Source: JAGWBJ01 sp034423015 (lineage in GTDB: Bacteria > Chloroflexota > Dehalococcoidia > Lucifugimonadales > JAGWBF01). Taken from it: a stretch of 64,000 nt of DNA. The stretch is taken from assembly GCA_034423015.1 (NCBI GenBank), contig DAOUJG010000045.1:83875-147874 (forward strand), in the 5' to 3' direction. Shown here piece after piece: positions 32,871 to 40,411 of the stretch; position 1 is the stretch's first letter; each line of letters opens with the position of its first letter. The notes beneath the pieces are model-generated. The model was given only the letters and a program-made list of their open reading frames with translations. It searched no databases and was not told the DNA's origin. The translations under genes and the position numbers were made by a program.

Positions 32871-33287
32871 ATGACATTGGGAACGGCAGAGCGACCTGTC
32901 AAGGTCCTGATAGTGGAGGACAATCCGGGTGACGCCGAGCTGACTCAGAGGACGATGGGCCAGTCGGAGTACCACTACGACGTGAGCGTCCTCGAAGACG
33001 GGGAAGCGGCGATGGACTACCTGCGCGGGGCGGGTCCCGAGGCCGCCGCGGCTCTGCCCGACCTGGTGATCCTGGACCTTGGCCTGCCCAAGAAGGACGG
33101 ACGGGAGGTCCTGGCGGAGATGGGGGCGGACCCCGCGCTGAAGGACATTCCCGTCATCATACTAACCGTAACCCGGGCCGAGCGTCCCCTCATCCGGGAG
33201 CTGGGCATTCATCCCAGCCGCTACTGCAGCAAGCCCCTGGAGCTGGTCCGCTTTAGGGGAATCATGAGGGATATCGTCGGCAGCTAG
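32871..33287 (+). CDS. Single-domain response regulator RR3
   Basis: A 138-residue receiver with Asp69 in VILDLGLPKKDG, Thr99 in ILTVT and Lys121 in RYCSKPLE. It is collinear with RR2 at 31368, with the same acceptor and lysine positions, so the two are recent paralogs. It has no output domain and must act by protein contact or in a phosphorelay. The 190 bases before it are mostly dispersed-element copy B. Confidence 0.88.
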   Translation: MTLGTAERPVKVLIVEDNPGDAELTQRTMGQSEYHYDVSVLEDGEAAMDYLRGAGPEAAAALPDLVILDLGLPKKDGREVLAEMGADPALKDIPVIILTVTRAERPLIRELGIHPSRYCSKPLELVRFRGIMRDIVGS

Positions 33288-33313
33288 GGGCTGCCCCGAG
33301 GCCCGGACGAAGG

Positions 33314-34339
33314 CTACCTCTTCTGGTATACCTGGACCCGGTGGCGGTTGCTCTCTACGACGTAAAGGCGTTGCTGAGCGTCGACCTTCACCGACACCGG
33401 CCCCCAGAAGTACGGCTCCGTCTGCGATGACACGTGATACGGCGCCCTGAGGTGCTCGGGAAGGTCGGGCACCAGCTCCGCCCTGTCCCGTTCCGCCTTC
33501 TCCTCGGGGTTCACCGCGTAGTACTCATCTGCCCACTTGGACAGCGTCGCCTGGCCCCTGAGCCCTAGCTGGAAGGAGCCGTCGGGACCCAGCACCTGCA
33601 CCTGCTCGTTGCCCCAATCGGCGACGTAGATATACCCCTGGGCGTCGACGGCCACACTGGAGGGCCGGTTGAACCGCCCGCCTCCGTCCCCCGGGCCGCC
33701 GTAGGACGCCACAAACTCTCCCCCCGGGGTGAACTTCTGGACCCGGTCGTTCCGCCAGTCGGCCACGTACACGTAGCCCTCGGAACCGATTCCTATGCCC
33801 CAGGGAAGGCTGAGCTCCCCCTCGCCGGCGCCATTCTTCCCCCACCCCAGGATGTACTCACCATCCGGTGAGAACTTCTGCACCCGGCCATTGTTCTGGT
33901 CGACTACGTAGAGGTTGTCGTCGGCATCCACCGCGATGCCGGCGGGCCCGTCCATCTGGCCTGCCCCCGAGCCGTGGACGCCCCACTTGGCCAGGAAGGC
34001 CCCTGAGCCATCGAAGACCGTCACCCGATGGAGGTGCTCGTCGGTGACGTAGGCGCGCTCCCGGCTGTCCAGCGCCATGCCCACGGGCCAGACGAACTGG
34101 CCGTCCCCGGAGCCGCCTCCGCCCCCGAACTCACCCAGGTACTCCTCGTCCAGGTTGCATATGCCTACCCTGATAGCCGGCGCCCGGTCGGGGTCGCACC
34201 GGTTGAGGACGAAGATGCGGCCATCGGCGCCGATGGCCGCATCGTAAGGGTTGCAGAAGCCCCTTCCAGTGAACGCCGCGGTGACGATGCCGATGGTCTT
34301 GACGTAGTCCAGCGTGAATGCGGGAGCCTGTGTAGTCAC
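33314..34339 (-). CDS. NHL-repeat six-bladed beta-propeller protein
   Basis: A 341-residue protein with at least six NHL repeats: NPYDAAIGADGRIFVLN, WPVGMALDSRERAYVTD, GPAGIAVDADDNLYVVD, LPWGIGIGSEGYVYVAD, RPSSVAVDAQGYIYVAD and GPVSVKVDAQQRLYVVE. The His residues at the start of blades that PAL enzymes use for zinc are absent here (the corresponding words are PYD, PVG, PAG, PWG), so this is a structural NHL protein. Start is GTG at 34339 after AGGAGA. It is 25 bases downstream of the DUF1800 gene, so DUF1501-DUF1800-NHL looks like one operon. Confidence 0.85.
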   Translation of the reverse strand: MTTQAPAFTLDYVKTIGIVTAAFTGRGFCNPYDAAIGADGRIFVLNRCDPDRAPAIRVGICNLDEEYLGEFGGGGGSGDGQFVWPVGMALDSRERAYVTDEHLHRVTVFDGSGAFLAKWGVHGSGAGQMDGPAGIAVDADDNLYVVDQNNGRVQKFSPDGEYILGWGKNGAGEGELSLPWGIGIGSEGYVYVADWRNDRVQKFTPGGEFVASYGGPGDGGGRFNRPSSVAVDAQGYIYVADWGNEQVQVLGPDGSFQLGLRGQATLSKWADEYYAVNPEEKAERDRAELVPDLPEHLRAPYHVSSQTEPYFWGPVSVKVDAQQRLYVVESNRHRVQVYQKR

Positions 34340-34364
34340 GATCGGTTCTCCTGAGCGAGGGGCA

Positions 34365-35780
34365 TCAGGCGAGCTGGTACTCCTTGGTGGAGGCGATCAG
34401 CCTCAGCATATTTCCCACGCGCCGCTCCGAGTCGTCCCCCTCTTGGTGTTCCCTCAGGTCCAGCTCTCCATCGTGCTCCGCCAGGGCAACCAGCGACGAT
34501 GCCGTGCCCTCGGACACGGAGATGGGACCCATCAGTTCCAGACACCTGTCCACCAGCTTCTCCGGGCTCAGGACGCCGTCCCCGTCGCCGGCCAGCCTGT
34601 CGATGATGGAGCGCACCCCCGGGTTCCTGACGTCCGACAGCTCCCTGGCGGCGAAATTGACCCGCTCCACCAAGGACCCACTGTCGATCCACTCCATACC
34701 CTCGTGCCAGCCCTCGACCGTCGGCGGCTGGAGGAGGCCCTGGCCCATGTAGAGCGCCTGGTCGGCGAGCTTCTGTGCGCCGAACGTAGGCTTCTGGTAG
34801 CTCCCCGCCATGCGGATGGCGCCAACGAGGAGCTCGACTGGGCCCTTCACCCGGGAGTAGCGAGCCCGGTCGGACTTGAAGTAGTCGGAGTTGAACAGGG
34901 TCCGGAGCACCGGCCTAATCTCGTAGCCGGAGTCGAAGTAGGAGGCCTTCATCTGGTCGATGGTCTCCCGCCCCTGGTCGTCGACCTCGTCTGAGGCGAA
35001 GTACTGGAACAGACGCCGGCATACGAACTCGGCGGTGGCCTCCTGCCGGACGATTATGTCAATTATGTCCTCGCCGTTGAAGTTGCCCGTCTCTCCCAGG
35101 AAGGTCTTCTCGCCGTGGTCGTGGTCATGGTCCCTGTACTCGAAGTGCCATGCTATGCGGCCGTAGGGCCAGATGGAGTCCTTGGAGGCGCGCATGGCCA
35201 TGAACTCGGCGTTCTTCAGCGTCCACCCGGTGAAGGCCCGGCTGCACTCCTTGATGTCCTCCTCGGTGTAGTTGCCTATGCCCATGGAGAACAGCTCAAG
35301 GAGCTCCCGGCCGTAGTTCTCGTTGATGGCGTCCTTGTGGTTGTCCTGATTGTCCAGCCAGATGATCATGGCCGGGTCCTTGGACAGCTCCACCAGCAGG
35401 TCGGGGAACCTGCCCAGGCCGCAGCGCCGGAACATGTCCACCTGGTTCAGGAGAGTCCGGGCCTGGTTCAGCTTGGTGTAGCCGGTGGCGAACAGCCCGT
35501 GCCAGAACAGGGCCATCTTCTCCTCGAGGGGACACCGGGTGGTGACCATGCGGTATATCCAGGTCGCGCCCGTGGAGGCCAGCATTCGGGCCTCGGACTG
35601 GTCCACGTGGTAGCGGCGTATCAGGTCGTCGGGCATGCTCCCGCGGTCTCCCGGGTTGAGAAGCTCCTCCACGGTCGCTTCGTAGCCCTGGGCCAGGTTC
35701 CTCTCCAGCTCTTCCCGGGTCGCCCCGAAGCCCGCCCGCCTCGCAAGGTGCGCCATCAGCTCCAAGTCTCTGTCACCCAT
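34365..35780 (-). CDS. DUF1800 family protein
   Basis: A 471-residue DUF1800 protein, with HLARRAGFGATREELE at the N-terminus, ALFWHGLFATGYTK, ENYGRELLELFSMGIGNYTEEDI and RAFTGWTL. These families are routinely found beside DUF1501 proteins in Planctomycetes and Chloroflexota, and their joint function is unknown. There is no signal peptide. It follows DUF1501 on the same strand by 34 bases, with AGGAGG before the ATG. Confidence 0.92.
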   Translation of the reverse strand: MGDRDLELMAHLARRAGFGATREELERNLAQGYEATVEELLNPGDRGSMPDDLIRRYHVDQSEARMLASTGATWIYRMVTTRCPLEEKMALFWHGLFATGYTKLNQARTLLNQVDMFRRCGLGRFPDLLVELSKDPAMIIWLDNQDNHKDAINENYGRELLELFSMGIGNYTEEDIKECSRAFTGWTLKNAEFMAMRASKDSIWPYGRIAWHFEYRDHDHDHGEKTFLGETGNFNGEDIIDIIVRQEATAEFVCRRLFQYFASDEVDDQGRETIDQMKASYFDSGYEIRPVLRTLFNSDYFKSDRARYSRVKGPVELLVGAIRMAGSYQKPTFGAQKLADQALYMGQGLLQPPTVEGWHEGMEWIDSGSLVERVNFAARELSDVRNPGVRSIIDRLAGDGDGVLSPEKLVDRCLELMGPISVSEGTASSLVALAEHDGELDLREHQEGDDSERRVGNMLRLIASTKEYQLA

Positions 35781-35814
35781 GCCTGGCCTCCTGCTATGTA
35801 TGGGACTCGGATGT

Positions 35815-36948
35815 CTATCTGTCTAGAAAGTCGAGCTGCTCGAAGCCGCCGTTGACGATGGGCGCCGCTTCGACGCCCAGCCACCGCTCCAGGACCGTCG
35901 AGTACGTGCTGCGGAAGTCGTTGTTGGGCTTCATGTCGCCCTCGATCTGGTCACCCGGCTTCAGGGACGGGAACTCGCCGTACAGGCCTCCCTTGACCGC
36001 GCCGCCGATCACCAGGGCCACGCCCCCGGCGCCGTGGTCACATCCCGTGCCGTTGTCCGAGATGCGGCGTCCGAACTCGGTGAAGATCATCATGACGGCC
36101 TGGTCCTCTCGCCCATGCTCCTTCACGTCGTCCCAGAAGTCCCCCACCGCGCCGTCCACCTCGTTCCATAGCCGGCCGTGGTCGGCCAGCAGGCCCGAGT
36201 GGGTGTCGAAGTTGCCGTGCTGCGTGTAGTAGACCCGTGTCCCCACGTCGGCGCACAGGACTCGGGAGATGTCCCTCAGACGCTGGGCTATGGGGCTGGA
36301 CCCGTACTCCACCGTCGACTGGTACCCCTCGGAGGCCGTCCTCAGGACCTCGGCGCCTCTCAGGGCGCCCCCTCCCGTCTGGGCCAGAAACTCCAAGACG
36401 AGACCCCTGTCGCCCTCGGGGCCATACATCCTGGAGAAGGCGTCCAGCGCGTACTTCTGCCACGGATCGCCTTCCAGGTCCGGGTACAGGCCGTAGGTTG
36501 CCAGGTCGCCGACGGAGGTGACGGCCACGTCGCGGCAGGCCAGGGCCCTGGGAAGGCCGCGGCCGAAGTTGATGGCGGTGAGTACGTTGTCGCCCTGGGG
36601 GTCCAGGTCCCGCACGGTGCGCCCCAGCCAGCCCTCGGTGCCGATGGCGTCGGGCTCGGCCGTGTGCCAGATGTCCATGGAGCGGAAGTGGGAACGGTTG
36701 GGGTTGTTGTATCCGATGCCCTGGATGACCGCCACATTGCCCTCATCCCACAGCCTCTTGACGGAGCGCATCGCCGGGTTGAAGCCCACGTTGCCGTCTA
36801 CGGCAAGGACCTCTTCCTGGGGGATGGAGATGTTGGGCCGGAAATCGTAGTAGAGGCCGTCTCCGTGGGGAATGACGGTGTTCAACGCGTCGTTGCCCCC
36901 GGTGAGCTGCACCACTACGAAAGCGTTCTCCCGTGCCTTCGAACCCAT
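35815..36948 (-). CDS. DUF1501 family protein
   Basis: A 377-residue DUF1501 protein of the alkaline-phosphatase/sulfatase-like superfamily: VVVQLTGGNDALNTVIPHGD, RSHFRSMDIWHTA, GNFDTHSGLLADH and FTEFGRRISDNGTGCDHGAGGVA are the metal-binding segments. Most DUF1501 proteins start with a Tat signal peptide; this one starts MGSKARENAFVVVQL and has none, so it should be cytoplasmic. Clear GAGGAGG upstream of the ATG. It heads the DUF1501-DUF1800-NHL operon. Confidence 0.9.
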   Translation of the reverse strand: MGSKARENAFVVVQLTGGNDALNTVIPHGDGLYYDFRPNISIPQEEVLAVDGNVGFNPAMRSVKRLWDEGNVAVIQGIGYNNPNRSHFRSMDIWHTAEPDAIGTEGWLGRTVRDLDPQGDNVLTAINFGRGLPRALACRDVAVTSVGDLATYGLYPDLEGDPWQKYALDAFSRMYGPEGDRGLVLEFLAQTGGGALRGAEVLRTASEGYQSTVEYGSSPIAQRLRDISRVLCADVGTRVYYTQHGNFDTHSGLLADHGRLWNEVDGAVGDFWDDVKEHGREDQAVMMIFTEFGRRISDNGTGCDHGAGGVALVIGGAVKGGLYGEFPSLKPGDQIEGDMKPNNDFRSTYSTVLERWLGVEAAPIVNGGFEQLDFLDR

Positions 36949-37106
36949 GAAACCCTCCTCAGCGGCGTCGTCCGGCGTCCGGACCCCACGCGACGCCCGG
37001 AAGCCGCAGCGTCCCCGCAGACCGGGGCGATACTACCAGCGAGTTTAGCATGGCCCCGAACAGAGGGTCAACGACGGCAGACTAACGCGGCAAGTCTCTC
37101 CACGGG

Positions 37107-37472
37107 CTACTCGCCCGTGCCCAGGAACTGCTCCAGGGGTTGGGCCGGCGACTTGATCTCCAGCACGATGGAGTCCTCCAGCCCCTCGATACCGTGGACC
37201 ACGCCCTCGGGGTGCCGGCAGACGTCCCCGGCTTCGAGCACGTGGGTCTCGTCTTCTATTACGACCTGCACCTTGCCCTGCACCACGTAGCAAAGGGACT
37301 CGTGCTCGTGGGTATGGGGGGGCGAGCCCGCCCCGGGCGGGAGGTGCATCTTGATCATCACCATGTTCTCTCCGCCGTACATCGGCTTGACCTTGATGTC
37401 GCCCTTGGTGGCCAGCCCCTGGACGCTCTTTATCCGCCGGTAGTCAACTTCCCCGTCTCTAACCACGTACAT
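37107..37472 (-). CDS. Cupin-domain protein (copy 2)
   Basis: A 121-residue cupin with motif 1 PPHTHEHESLCYVVQG (two His and Glu) and motif 2 RHPEGVVHGIEG. It differs enough from the other cupins here to be a separate member. It has the full His/Glu metal set. AAGGAG is upstream of the ATG at 37472. It is 34 bases downstream of the uncharacterised gene at 37507-38208, so the two may be co-expressed. Confidence 0.85.
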   Translation of the reverse strand: MYVVRDGEVDYRRIKSVQGLATKGDIKVKPMYGGENMVMIKMHLPPGAGSPPHTHEHESLCYVVQGKVQVVIEDETHVLEAGDVCRHPEGVVHGIEGLEDSIVLEIKSPAQPLEQFLGTGE

Positions 37473-37506
37473 CGTCAGCTCCTTCCAATCGATGCGGCCG
37501 CCCAGT

Positions 37507-38208
37507 CTACCGCCCCATAACTGCCGCGAAGAACCGGTCCTGGTATTGCTCGAACAGGCCCCAGCGGTCCAGCTCCGTCTTGAGGACGGCCGGGTCGAGC
37601 CCCTGGGCCACCTGCTGGAACATCTCCTCGATCCTCTTCACCGCTCCACGAGGCAGGTCCGTGCCTGGGTCGGGCTCCAGCAGGCCCATGGACTTCATCT
37701 CTCCCAGGTTGGACGAAAGCGAGGCCGCGGTATACTCGTAGATGAACTTCAGCAGGGACACGTCCCACAGCTCGTCCACTCCCTGGATCACCGAGGCCAG
37801 GTCCACGCTGCGGCTGTCCAGGTCTCCGGCAATCCGCTGGGCCACGGCCGACACCTCGTCGCCCACGATCTCCATCCCCTCCGGCTCGTTCCGGTACTGG
37901 TACAGCAGACCTGGGCTGTTGGGGCCCAGCCTCCGCACCAGGTCCTCCATGTACATCCGAGCGTCGTCGCCGAACCCCTCCAGGTTCAGCATGTACGTGG
38001 GCGTGATCATCGCAGGACGCTCGGCCACCACGGTGCCCTCCCGGACCACCGTCTCATCCGTACCGGGCACCAGCTCCTGGTAGAGGGGCTTGGTCACCAC
38101 GTAGTAGTGGAGCCGGGTGACCCCAAACGTGGCCAGGTACTGCCTGGGCAGCCTGACCACCCGCGTGAGCCGCACGGCTTCCCTCAGCCGGCCTTCAGGG
38201 TCTTGCAA
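37507..38208 (-). CDS. Uncharacterised protein, 233 aa
   Basis: I do not recognise this protein. It opens MQDPEGRLREAVRLTRVVRLPRQYL, continues with FGVTRLHYYVVTKPLYQEL, and contains ITPTYMLNLEGFGDDARMYMEDL, PGLLYQYRNEPEGMEIV and a helical C-terminus rich in Leu, Glu and Lys. There are no signal peptide or transmembrane segments. The likely start is TTG at 38208; a strong promoter (38249-38277) lies 30 bases further upstream, supporting it. It is divergent from the flavin monooxygenase-PAL operon, sharing one intergenic promoter region. Confidence 0.65.
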   Translation of the reverse strand: MQDPEGRLREAVRLTRVVRLPRQYLATFGVTRLHYYVVTKPLYQELVPGTDETVVREGTVVAERPAMITPTYMLNLEGFGDDARMYMEDLVRRLGPNSPGLLYQYRNEPEGMEIVGDEVSAVAQRIAGDLDSRSVDLASVIQGVDELWDVSLLKFIYEYTAASLSSNLGEMKSMGLLEPDPGTDLPRGAVKRIEEMFQQVAQGLDPAVLKTELDRWGLFEQYQDRFFAAVMGR

Positions 38209-38248
38209 CTGTCATTTCCGCCAACGTGAAATAGGTGCAACTTGATAC

Positions 38249-38277
38249 ATACTAGCCAGTAACCGCATTCCAGTCAA
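38249..38277 (-). promoter_or_regulatory. Sigma70-type promoter for the gene at 37507-38208
   Basis: TTGACT (38272-38277), a 17-base spacer and TAGTAT (38249-38254) on the minus strand. Its -35 is one base from the -35 of the divergent promoter at 38279. Confidence 0.6.
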
Positions 38278-38278
38278 C

Positions 38279-38308
38279 TTGCGCCTGGGAACGCCTGCAC
38301 GATACAAT
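38279..38308 (+). promoter_or_regulatory. Candidate promoter for the monooxygenase-PAL pair
   Basis: TTGCGC (38279-38284), an 18-base spacer and TACAAT (38303-38308). The start codon is at 38422, so the leader would be about 105 bases. Confidence 0.45.
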
Positions 38309-38421
38309 CCGCAACATGCGCGGGGCGCCCGTGGTGTTCGGGGCCGCCGACGTGTTGGTCACATCGGCGCCGCTTCGTGGGCCACGATGGCGGCCCCTCG
38401 ATAATGGACTAGGAGGGTACC

Positions 38422-39414
38422 ATGCCTGACCCCGGCATTCGTTACGGATTGAGACTCCCGCCCATGGGAGTCCGGGAGAACCTGGAGCTGGCCAGGCACG
38501 CCGACCGGCTGGGGGTGGACTCATCCTGGGTCATAGAGACGAGGCTCACGGCCGACGCGGTGACCCCGCTGGGCGCCTATTCCGCCGTAACCGAGCGGAT
38601 GAAGATGGGCACGGCGGTGATTCCCCTCTGGACCAGGAACCCCGCCCTCATAGCCCAGACCTTTGCCACCCTGGACGCCAACGCCCCCGGACGCATCATC
38701 CTGGGCCTCGGGGCCTGGTGGGAGCCTCTTGCCACGAACGTGGGAGTGAAGCGCGAGAGGGCGATACTGGCCATGCGCGAGGTGGTGGAGTCCGTCAGGC
38801 TGCTGCTGAAGAGGGACGCCCCCGTGACTTACCTGGGCGAGTACGTCCACCTGGAGGACGTGTTCCTGGACCACGACGGCGCTGGCGGCCACGACGTCAA
38901 GATATTCGTGGCCGCCGTGGGCCCGCAGATGCTCCGCCTGGCGGGGCGCATCGCCGACGGGGTGATCCTGAACAGCAACCACACCGTCGGCGCCACGAGA
39001 AGGGCCGTGGAGGAGATACGGAAAGGAGCCAAGGCCGCGGGCAGGTCCATGGACTCCATCGAGAGGGTGAAGCCGCTGCCCCTGCGGGTCAGCCGGGACA
39101 GGCAGGCCGCACTGGACTTCGACAAGCCGCGCATCGCCCAGTACATCGCCCAGCAGCCCCACGTGGAGGGCCCCACCGAGGTCGACCCCGAGCTGGCCTC
39201 CAGGCTCAAGCAGGTCATCCCGTTCCCCGCCACCCGGGCCCAGGTCATGGAGGGGGCCAGGCTCATATCCAACGAGCTGGTGGAGAGCCTAGGCTGCTAC
39301 GGAGACGTGGAGGAGGTGGTGTCCAGGGCCGGTGAGTTCCGGGATGCCGGAGTGACGCTGCCCATCACCGAAGCCGACCGCGCGCTGGTGGACGCCCTTG
39401 CCGGCATCTCATAG
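38422..39414 (+). CDS. LLM-class flavin/F420-dependent oxidoreductase (copy 1)
   Basis: A 330-residue luciferase-like TIM barrel resembling the methylenetetrahydromethanopterin-reductase subgroup. Typical segments are GLRLPPMGVRENLELARHADRLG, MGTAVIPLWTRNPALIAQTFATLD, GRIILGLGAW and FVAAVGPQMLRLAGRIADGV. It should use reduced FMN or F420 to oxygenate or reduce a small organic substrate. AGGAGGG precedes the ATG. It is 33 bases upstream of the PAL-like gene on the same strand, so they likely form an operon. Confidence 0.88.
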   Translation: MPDPGIRYGLRLPPMGVRENLELARHADRLGVDSSWVIETRLTADAVTPLGAYSAVTERMKMGTAVIPLWTRNPALIAQTFATLDANAPGRIILGLGAWWEPLATNVGVKRERAILAMREVVESVRLLLKRDAPVTYLGEYVHLEDVFLDHDGAGGHDVKIFVAAVGPQMLRLAGRIADGVILNSNHTVGATRRAVEEIRKGAKAAGRSMDSIERVKPLPLRVSRDRQAALDFDKPRIAQYIAQQPHVEGPTEVDPELASRLKQVIPFPATRAQVMEGARLISNELVESLGCYGDVEEVVSRAGEFRDAGVTLPITEADRALVDALAGIS

Positions 39415-39447
39415 CGACGGCCTAGCCTGACAGGAGGCGACACACCC

Positions 39448-40398
39448 ATGACGATGACTCTGGGCACCGGGGACCTGCTGTACCAACCCGTCGAGGACTG
39501 GGAGAAGCTGCCCGAGGGATGGTCCTTCATCGAGGTCCCCGGGGTGGCCGTGGACTCCCGCGACCAGGTGTACCTGTTCAACCGCGGCGAGCACCCCGTA
39601 ATCGTCTGCGACCGGGACGGGAACGTGCTACGGACCTGGGGCCAGGGCATGTTCTCCGACCGTACCCACGGCATCCGCATAGGTCCCGATGACTCCGTCT
39701 ACTGCGTCGACGACAAGATGGGGACCATCCAGAAATTCACACCCGAGGGCAAGCTGCTCATGACCATAGGGGAGGCCTTCAAGCCGGCTCCCAAGTGGGG
39801 AGGGCAGCCCTTCAACCGGCCCACCCAGGCCGCCGTCTCCCCGGTGACCGGAGACCTGTACATCTCCGACGGCTACGCCAACTACCGCGTCCACCGGTAT
39901 TCACCTGACGGCAAGCACGTCCTGTCGTGGGGCGCACCGGGTATCGACGCGGGCGATTTCGTAACCCCCCACAACCTGTACGTCGACAGCGACGACCTGG
40001 TCTACGTCTGCGACCGGGACAACCACCGCATCCAGATCTTCGACTCCCAGGGCAAGTTCGTCACCATGTGGAACAACATCCACCGACCCACCTGCATATG
40101 CATCGACCCCGAGGACCACGTCATCATCGGCGAGCTGAACGGCTTCGAAAACGTGGACGACTGCCCGAGCCTGGGACACAGGGTCGGGGTGTACGACAAG
40201 GGGGGAAACCTGCTGACCCGTTTCGGTCGCCCGGAGGAGGGTGAGGGCCCGGACCAGTTCATCGCGCCCCACGGGATCGACGTGGACTCCCGGGGTGACC
40301 TGTACGTCTGCGACGTCGGCTACACCGTCCGGGGCCAGTACATGGACCCGCCCCGGGAGGTGAAGACGCTACGCAAGTTCGCGCGAGTACGGCGGTAA
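39448..40398 (+). CDS. PAL-like beta-propeller lyase (full catalytic set)
   Basis: A 316-residue six-bladed propeller like peptidyl-alpha-hydroxyglycine alpha-amidating lyase, which cleaves alpha-hydroxyglycine extensions to an amide and glyoxylate. The enzyme's key residues fall on identical local motifs: Arg46 (LFNRGEH), His74 (THGIR), Tyr143 (SDGYANYR), His175 (TPHNL), Arg190 (CDRDNHR) and His275 (APHGI), matching rat PAL Arg533, His585, Tyr654, His690, Arg706 and His786 as I recall them. The three His, spaced about 100 residues apart, should bind one metal. No signal peptide is present, unlike secreted animal PAL. AGGAGG precedes the ATG. Substrate is unknown. Confidence 0.8.
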   Translation: MTMTLGTGDLLYQPVEDWEKLPEGWSFIEVPGVAVDSRDQVYLFNRGEHPVIVCDRDGNVLRTWGQGMFSDRTHGIRIGPDDSVYCVDDKMGTIQKFTPEGKLLMTIGEAFKPAPKWGGQPFNRPTQAAVSPVTGDLYISDGYANYRVHRYSPDGKHVLSWGAPGIDAGDFVTPHNLYVDSDDLVYVCDRDNHRIQIFDSQGKFVTMWNNIHRPTCICIDPEDHVIIGELNGFENVDDCPSLGHRVGVYDKGGNLLTRFGRPEEGEGPDQFIAPHGIDVDSRGDLYVCDVGYTVRGQYMDPPREVKTLRKFARVRR

Positions 40399-40411
40399 GG
40401 GTGCGCCAGCG

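Noticed and set aside
33314..34339. Third PAL-like lyase
   Set aside because: It has NHL blades but none of the His-bearing PH motifs (it reads PYD, PVG, PAG, PWG), so the PAL metal site is absent.
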